Positions 57,640-64,000 of a stretch of 64,000 nt of DNA are shown here, piece after piece (the first letter of the stretch is position 1; each line of letters starts with the position of its first letter). This stretch comes from Hofstenia miamia (taxonomy: Eukaryota > Xenacoelomorpha > Acoela), in assembly GCA_004352715.1 (NCBI GenBank), contig SCFE01000075.1, forward strand, positions 633,506-697,505, in the 5' to 3' direction. The position numbers and the translations under genes were made by a program. The notes beneath the pieces are model-generated. The model saw only the letters and a program-made list of their open reading frames with translations, had not been told where the DNA came from and did no database searches.

Positions 57640-58136
57640 ATTTATATAAATAGTACATGTGCTTTATCAAAAATAAAAACTTCAAGTATACATAATTTTA
57701 TTAAGTCCATTATCACACAAAATATCATTAATAAATGGTAAATCAGTAAGCACAAACACCTCTGGTATTTTATTAAAAAATAAAAAAGCATGAAATATAC
57801 AGTAAGCACCATAAAGCAGAGTTGTTCCCTGTAATCTTGGATTTCTATCACTGTCATACACATGAAATCCTGGATAGGGGTTTGACAATAGTGTTTAATG
57901 TTGGGATAATGTTTTAGATGGCATCCAAGAGAGTCTTTGAAAATTGAATTACCATATTCATCTTGTATAATCAACAGCCAATGTGTGTCAGGGTCATTAT
58001 GTGGACTTGCATTTGCAATTAAAAACAAGCTTTTAACCAAACTTGGTTGAATATCCTCTGAAGAGTGTACAACATAAAATTGAAAGCAGAGTGAGGGAAT
58101 TTGTAAAGAAATATGTCTAATCTCATCAGTGTCCAT
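57640..58136 (-). pseudogene. Adenain-like cysteine protease (C5 family), Polinton type
   Basis: Minus strand from ATG 58136. DPDTHWLLII supplies the catalytic His and FKDSLG the acidic residue, in the spacing of C5 proteases, which process virion proteins of adenoviruses and Polintons. After a frameshift near 57890 the last box reads LQGTTLLYGAYCIFHAFLF. The family has Cys immediately before that Gly; here the codon at 57811-57813 gives Tyr, one base change from Cys. The enzyme is therefore doubly broken. About 165 codons, slightly short of the usual 180-200. Confidence 0.72.
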
Positions 58137-58175
58137 TAGATATTTAAATAATTGTAGAGTTTGTAATGTCTAATT

Positions 58176-58439
58176 TTAACATAGATCCAAAAATATCCAA
58201 AAAAATAATAAAGATGGCATGTGACCCAAAATTGGTAAATTACACCAAAATCTGTAAAATATCAGATATCTGGTGCCTATTCCAAATTCTCTTTTAACAA
58301 AACCATAGCTATCATGGTAAATTGCATGTATTCTAAATACTTTTGACCATTTCAACAGCAAGTGTAGCCTCAAATTATCAATTCCAATCAATCCTCCATG
58401 GGGGTTCATTTGCAAAACTTTGTCAACACCAACAACCAA
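58176..58439 (-). pseudogene. Unassigned ORF in the Polinton-like cluster
   Basis: A minus-strand frame of 87 codons with a readable first half (PHGGLIGIDNLRLHLLLKWS, then IHAIYHDSYGF) and a hydrophobic, probably frameshifted second half. It lies between the penton-like and protease genes. I do not recognise the family; it may be a decayed small virion gene. Confidence 0.35.
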
Positions 58440-58484
58440 CCAAGTTTCAAAATCCTTCTACAATACAATGATTTACAAAACACA

Positions 58485-59250
58485 TTTCTTATCCCTTTAT
58501 AACTTTTTGCTGTTTATCAATATAGACTTTGGAATACATTTTCCACAAAACAATTACTTCCATTCATTCAGGAAGTGTGTTTTTAAAATCCAGTGTTAAA
58601 TGTATATTTGCACTGCTCAATTCAGGGTACAAAACCTCATTTTTGGCCTCTGCAATGCTAGTCAGATCAGAAACCATAATCACATGTTTGTTATATTGAA
58701 TGTAGGGTATTCCACCACCATCATTATTTATTCCCAGAGTACTTATTGATTGATAATATACCTGTGCATAGTTGTTATCTCTGAATAACATTGGGGTGTT
58801 AGCAATATTTGATCCTCCATGGGTTATAATAACTTGGTAAAGTCCTCTAAATTTATAGGAAAATGGATTTGCAACCATCACCCCTGTAAACTGGTGATTT
58901 TGAACAATTGCCAAGGCAATTTTTCTAATGGGTTCATTGGAAAAAACATTTTCTTTAGTAAGCATGTTCTGTCAAGTTAGAATTATAAATGTGCATGAAA
59001 GAATTCTTGTAAAGTGGTATACAGTAGGGGTGGTCAATAGCGTTTTTTCAATTGCTAAATGCAAACATTCTGTGACTCTGACCTTTTTAAATTTATGAAT
59101 GCTCTAATAATTCGCATTTTATAATCTGTATTTCCATCTGAAATTAGGGAAAAATCCCCTTGTGATCTTAACAGCTTTAGTTGAATATCAACACTGGGTA
59201 TTAGTAATTTTTCACATTGGAAAAAAATTTTGAGTAAGGACTGATAGCAA
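58485..59250 (-). pseudogene. Penton-like minor capsid protein, F54H12.2-like
   Basis: Two minus-strand frames belong together. The upstream one (to about 59060) has SVDIQLKLLRSQGDFSLIS and YKMRIIRAFINLK; the downstream one (58965-58564) has ENVFSNEPIRKIALAIVQ, FTGVMVANPFSYKFRGLYQV and FRDNNYAQVYYQSIS. These are the conserved blocks of the invertebrate F54H12.2-like proteins, recognised as Polinton/adintovirus minor capsid (penton) proteins. A frame break lies near 59000, and a TGA interrupts the C-terminus near 58563 before KMYSKVYIDK. The N-terminus is cut off where Gypsy sequence begins near 59250. I leave the parts separate and infer no intact product. Confidence 0.7.
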
Positions 59251-59725
59251 TGGTCTAGCATGGCTAAAAAAGTTTCTGGAGATAAATCATCAATGGTATC
59301 ATGTTGGATAGAATACCTTAACAAATTAAATTTTACAATCAAGCATAGGCAAGGAAAATTACACAGCAATGCGGACTTTTGGACCTCACTGCTGGAATAT
59401 GAAAGAAATCTAGAAAAAAAGGAGGGTAGGAAAACAGAATTTCAATTCATCCCACAAAATGAATATGAGCAGTTACCTGAAATCAATGTTGACAAAAAGG
59501 AGAAGAAATAACACTGATTATGTTAAAAGAAGAAATATCTGAGGAGGAGATAATAGAAAGACAAAATGAAGATCTGATACTGAAGGAAATAAAAGACAAG
59601 TTAACTAATCAAGAAAAGAAAATGTCAAAAATCATGAAGAGCTATTTTAATAGATATAAGGGGAAAACTAATGATAATGGATTACTATACATTACTGGGA
59701 AAACTAATCAGATTGCAATACCCAA
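59240..59725 (+). pseudogene. Ty3/Gypsy fragment: RNase H end to integrase N-terminus
   Basis: The plus strand encodes LNKLNFTIKHRQGKLHSNAD, then FIPQNEYEQLPEINVD, EEISEEEIIERQNEDL and NDNGLLYITGK, block by block the same as 62694-63076 of the main Gypsy copy (for example FSIKHRPGRLHLNADYW, EEISEEEIINHQQNDL). It is a second, diverged member of the same family. It is cut on the left by the Polinton-like cluster and on the right by the 1000-N gap. Confidence 0.82.
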
Positions 59726-60725
59726 NNNNNNNNNNNNNNNNNNNNNNNNNNNNNNNNNNNNNNNNNNNNNNNNNNNNNNNNNNNNNNNNNNNNNNNNNNN
59801 NNNNNNNNNNNNNNNNNNNNNNNNNNNNNNNNNNNNNNNNNNNNNNNNNNNNNNNNNNNNNNNNNNNNNNNNNNNNNNNNNNNNNNNNNNNNNNNNNNNN
59901 NNNNNNNNNNNNNNNNNNNNNNNNNNNNNNNNNNNNNNNNNNNNNNNNNNNNNNNNNNNNNNNNNNNNNNNNNNNNNNNNNNNNNNNNNNNNNNNNNNNN
60001 NNNNNNNNNNNNNNNNNNNNNNNNNNNNNNNNNNNNNNNNNNNNNNNNNNNNNNNNNNNNNNNNNNNNNNNNNNNNNNNNNNNNNNNNNNNNNNNNNNNN
60101 NNNNNNNNNNNNNNNNNNNNNNNNNNNNNNNNNNNNNNNNNNNNNNNNNNNNNNNNNNNNNNNNNNNNNNNNNNNNNNNNNNNNNNNNNNNNNNNNNNNN
60201 NNNNNNNNNNNNNNNNNNNNNNNNNNNNNNNNNNNNNNNNNNNNNNNNNNNNNNNNNNNNNNNNNNNNNNNNNNNNNNNNNNNNNNNNNNNNNNNNNNNN
60301 NNNNNNNNNNNNNNNNNNNNNNNNNNNNNNNNNNNNNNNNNNNNNNNNNNNNNNNNNNNNNNNNNNNNNNNNNNNNNNNNNNNNNNNNNNNNNNNNNNNN
60401 NNNNNNNNNNNNNNNNNNNNNNNNNNNNNNNNNNNNNNNNNNNNNNNNNNNNNNNNNNNNNNNNNNNNNNNNNNNNNNNNNNNNNNNNNNNNNNNNNNNN
60501 NNNNNNNNNNNNNNNNNNNNNNNNNNNNNNNNNNNNNNNNNNNNNNNNNNNNNNNNNNNNNNNNNNNNNNNNNNNNNNNNNNNNNNNNNNNNNNNNNNNN
60601 NNNNNNNNNNNNNNNNNNNNNNNNNNNNNNNNNNNNNNNNNNNNNNNNNNNNNNNNNNNNNNNNNNNNNNNNNNNNNNNNNNNNNNNNNNNNNNNNNNNN
60701 NNNNNNNNNNNNNNNNNNNNNNNNN
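59726..60725. other. Assembly gap of 1000 Ns
   Basis: A round 1000 suggests an unknown-size placeholder. Sequence left and right belongs to two different Gypsy regions, so one element probably ends and another begins within the gap. Confidence 0.95.
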
Positions 60726-61580
60726 AGTACCTCAGATCAGAGACCCCGATTTCGTCATTCGATTCTTCCCGTCAAGACTCCCAGACAAATACCAGTGCAC
60801 AGTAAACACTCAGTTTTACCTAAGTTCACGGGACAAATCGACGCAGTCTCACAATCTTTTGAAGAATGGTTTTTCCTATTTGAGCTTCACATGAAGCAAT
60901 ACAAGACCTCTCAAGAGGACGCTGTATCACAATTCCCACTGTATTTGAATGGGCTTGCCTATAATCAATACATGATGTTGGATCGAACTATCAAGACTGA
61001 TTATCAATTATTAGTAGGATTTTTTGAGGATCACTACAAGGCTCCTCATATAAAACATCAGTACAAAACGCTGCTTTGCGATGTGTCCTTTAAGTGAGGA
61101 GATGATATTTGAAATTACATCATGCAAGTTGAAAGACTTTTCCGCTTGAGTAGTTTGTCTCCCGAGTACTCCAGACACGATCTCTTCTCGTATATCTGTT
61201 GAGGATTCCCTCCTTCAATCCGTAGTCGTCTGGAAATGAAATGTGATCCAGAAGAAAATTTGCATGAGATTATAAGAAAGGCAATTAGCGTAGTTTACAT
61301 GATATATAATTCCAATCAAATTGATAAAGATCTCTATGAGCTCTCTGGTACCACCGGAAAAGGGGAACAGCCTAAAAAGACCATTTTAAAGAAAGAGTTC
61401 GACATGTCTTCAGTCAGGTGTTTCCGGTGTGGCGAAAAGGGTCATTTTAAATCAAATTGTAAAGTGAAAATTCAAATAGTTGCTGAAGGTGAGGGTTTTG
61501 TAGTTGACGAGCCATCAGTGGCCTCTTCTTCCAACACCTTATTGGTAGACTTAACCGAAACCGAGCCTCATTTAAATTGA
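60726..61580 (+). pseudogene. Ty3/Gypsy gag with zinc knuckle, three in-frame TGA
   Basis: One reading frame is maintained from the gap edge to TGA 61578-61580. The capsid part includes FTGQIDAVSQSFEEWFFLFE, YNQYMMLDR and PPSIRSRLEMK; near the end a CCHC knuckle CFRCGEKGHFKSNC is intact (C-x2-C-x4-H-x4-C). In-frame TGA codons at 61095, 61110 and 61200 interrupt it. The N-terminal part of the same gag is present as the misplaced contig at 50378-50689. The terminal stop overlaps the pol ATG as TGATG, which suggests pol is translated by reinitiation or a frameshift. Confidence 0.85.
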
Positions 61581-64000
61581 TGGGAGCGCCGACTCCCTCA
61601 AAACGCGCACAGGACGTATTAGTAATCACTAATATGATAAGGAAGAACTTAATTCCTGTGGAAATGAACGGAAGGATTATTAATGCTACTATTGATACCG
61701 GAGCTGCCGCGTCAATCATCAGCGACGAATGCTGTAAGGATATCTGTTTTACCCATGACTCCCTCAATCCTTCAGCCAATATTAAACTTATTGATGCCTC
61801 AGGAAATGCGATTTCCCTAAAAGGGAAACTAAAAAACGCGGCCTTACAAATTCGTACCAAATGATTCAAAGTCGATCTAATCGTCATTGACACCTCTAAT
61901 CATCAGCTTCCATATGATTTGATATTGGGGAACGATTTTTTGGAAAAAAACTCATGCGTGATTGATTACAAGAATAACACGATATCCATAAAAGACCAGG
62001 ATGCCACACAGCTAGCAACCATTCCTGAGCGGGAAGTTGTGTTCCACTTAAAAGAGCCCGTTTATTTAGAAGCAAAACACTGGACTCGAGTAGCCGTGTA
62101 CGCAAACCCAGAAACGAATTGTGATGTAATGATAACAGGTCAAACTGGCAAACATATCAAAGGCATCTCCTTTTCACCCGATTTGTGTAAGGTGAGTTCA
62201 GGAAGAACCTATGTCACTATTCTGAATGGATCTAAACATCCAGCGAGGTTCAATGAATGTGATCTCCAAATAATCAGTGTGCCAGTTCGAATTGAAAATG
62301 TCGAGAATTCCTGTTTGTCCATTTGTACTGCCATCCATGACCTGGAAGAGTCGACTACTGTGAAGATCCCCACCATGAACGATGAGACTCATTCACATTT
62401 AACCAATGGGGAGAAAANNNNNNNNNNNNNNNNNNNNNNNNNNNNNNNNNNNNNNNNNNNNNNNNNNNNNNNNNNNNNNNNNNNNNNNNNNNNNNNNNNN
62501 NNNNNNNNNNNNNNNNNNNNNNNNNNNNNNNNNNNNNNNNNNNNNNNNNNNNNNNNNNNNNNNNNNNNNNNNNNNNNNNNNNNNNNNNNNNNNNNNNNNN
62601 NNNNNNNNNNNNNNNNNNNNNNNNNNNNNNNNNNNNNNNNNNNNNNNNNNNNNNNNNNNNNNNNNNNNNNNNNNNNNNNNNNNNNNNNNNNNNNNNACTT
62701 CTCCTTTTCCATTAAACATCGGCCTGGTCGCTTGCACCTGAACGCCGACTATTGGACTGCGTTGCCAAGCTATGAACAAGATCTCAAAAAGCCAGCAGGG
62801 GAAAAGGTACCGTTCGCATTCATACCCCACACTGAGTATGAATTAATTCCTGAAATAAATGCTGATAGGAATGGTAAAGAAATTTTGCCAATCCTAATCC
62901 GTGAGGAGATTTCGGAAGAGGAAATTATCAATCACCAACAAAACGATCTCGTGTTATCTGATATTATGAAAACAATGAAGGACCCATTTTTTCCTCTTTC
63001 GCCTACTGTGGTGAGATATTACAACAGATATAATTGGACAACCACAGATAAGGGTCTATTATATGTAAAAAGCTGAAATAACCGTCTTGCTATACTGGAG
63101 TATTTTAAAAGGGATCTCCTGAGGAGAGTTCATGAGAAAGGTCACCTTGGGATCATTCAAACCGAAAAAACCCTCAATTCTTGCTATGTCACGATCAGCA
63201 TTAGAGCAACCATTCAAGATGTTATTGACAAATGCAAAACGTGCCTACTAAATAACACTGCTCATTTTCCTGAACAACGTGCCGAACTGGAATGCCGTGC
63301 CGCATCAAGCCTGAACGAGATTGTCCACATGGATTTAGAGCAACTATCTCGTGATAGTGAGGGGTTTCAATATCTCTTAGTTCTCGTCGATCATTTTACT
63401 AAGTATGCCCGTATCATTCCCATGGACAGCACACTTGCTGAAAAGGTAGCCGACAAGATATTAAAAGAGTGGATATTAAAGTTTGGTCCTATGTCTCATT
63501 TAGTGTCAGATCGTGGTCCACAATTCGAAAGTAATCTAATGAAAACTCTTATGACCGAATTGGAAATACTACATGATTTCACTACCGCTTATCACCCCCA
63601 AGCGAACAGATTGGTGGAGCGACTGAATCGAACCCTGATAAAAATGATTAGAGTCACGGTATCACGAGCTGCGGGGAAAAGTTGGCGTCAAGTAATAGAG
63701 AGTATTGAATTTTTTTACAACACATCCGTTCACTCAACTACCGGAATAACTCCTTTTTGGAGCCATGTTTGGTCGTGAAGCTCTAACGTCATTATCCATG
63801 ATGTATCTGAACTACTCTGAAATTACTTTAGAATGATATGTAAATCAACTGTTACGTGACATGCAGGAAGTTCACTTAACCATTGTTCATAATACAAACC
63901 AGTCTTGTACAAGACAGAAGAGAACTTTCAACAAAAAATTATATGGCGAACCTCATCAACGTGGTGACAAAGTATTCGCATATCTGCCATGAGTTACAAC
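61577..64000 (+). pseudogene. Ty3/Gypsy pol: protease, (RT gap), RNase H end, integrase
   Basis: The aspartic protease is complete (INATIDTGAAASIIS, later YDLILGNDFLEKN). Ns 62418-62696 replace the whole reverse transcriptase and most of RNase H, although 279 bp is far too small for them. After the gap come FSIKHRPGRLHLNADYW and the integrase: HHCC finger (RVHEKGHLG, CKTC) and the core with HMDLEQL, SDRGPQF and LVERLNRT, in which the second Asp and the Glu are separated by 35 residues (D,D-35-E). In-frame TGA codons lie at 61862, 63074, 63834 and 63990, and a one-base loss in the T run near 63755 shifts the frame before AMFGREAL. The element continues past the window; no LTR is visible. Confidence 0.88.
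62418..62696. other. Assembly gap inside Gypsy pol
   Basis: 279 Ns stand between the protease linker and the RNase H end. About 1.2 kb of reverse transcriptase and RNase H should be here, so either the gap is underestimated or the element is internally deleted. Confidence 0.9.

Noticed and set aside
59520-61097. A 525-codon open frame running through 1000 Ns
   Set aside because: The N run joins two unrelated pieces (Gypsy integrase N-terminus and Gypsy gag); the frame exists only because Ns contain no stops.
60726-64000. TGA as a sense codon (alternative genetic code)
   Set aside because: PEX14 and the JmjC-type gene read normally with TGG for Trp and contain no internal TGA; CpG decay in a silenced retroelement explains the pattern better.

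Overview
This is a draft-assembly window from an AT-rich animal genome, most likely a non-vertebrate metazoan. The evidence is spliced genes with GT..AG introns, a recognisable animal-type PEX14, AATAAA polyadenylation signals, and a dense mix of LINE, hAT, piggyBac, pogo, Ty3/Gypsy and Polinton-like sequences. I cannot name the species. There are no bacterial-type genes, CRISPR arrays, or rRNA genes.

Host genes. At the left end lies the 3' part of a JmjC/cupin-type hydroxylase gene (+ strand, three exons, 1128-3235). About 300 bp after its stop, PEX14 (+ strand) begins at 3532. Its recognised exons are 3532-3679, 3773-3957, 13336-13590 and 18928-19058, with a possible tiny last exon at 23953-23986, so its introns hold much of the transposon load of the left third. 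A single-exon orphan protein with a ubiquitin-like C-terminal half sits at 29256-29702. A 56-residue predicted secreted cysteine-rich peptide lies at 45040-45210.

Mobile DNA, left to right: a MITE with a near-palindromic core (270-546); a hAT-type MITE (1641-1997); a frameshifted piggyBac copy (4552-6600); a TIR element with 57-bp repeats (7763-8053); a 680-bp hAT-type element with a perfect 8-bp target duplication (10310-10989); LINE fragments (11230-12812); an R2-like LINE headed by a tRNA-like module (13880-16950); a hAT C-terminal relic (17525-17987); a CR1-like LINE (19508-22600); hAT and LINE fragments; a TIR element with a nested MITE (32255-33414); LINE pieces (36770-38190); a 677-bp hAT-type element with a perfect 8-bp duplication (38352-39028); a hAT transposase relic (39509-41240); LINE pieces (45655-47515); a pogo element inserted in a LINE with TA duplication (48855-51369); a Polinton/adintovirus-like cluster of decayed virion genes (54900-59240, minus strand); and two Ty3/Gypsy copies (59240-59725 and 60726-64000).

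Assembly quality matters here. Every single-N junction (14842, 15628, 16175, 41832, 50377, 50690, 51846, 52234) and the 21-N gap at 2493-2513 borders an apparently exact repeat of nearby sequence. These look like false duplications or misplaced contigs, not biology. Apparent repeated exons and ORFs in those intervals should be collapsed before any interpretation.
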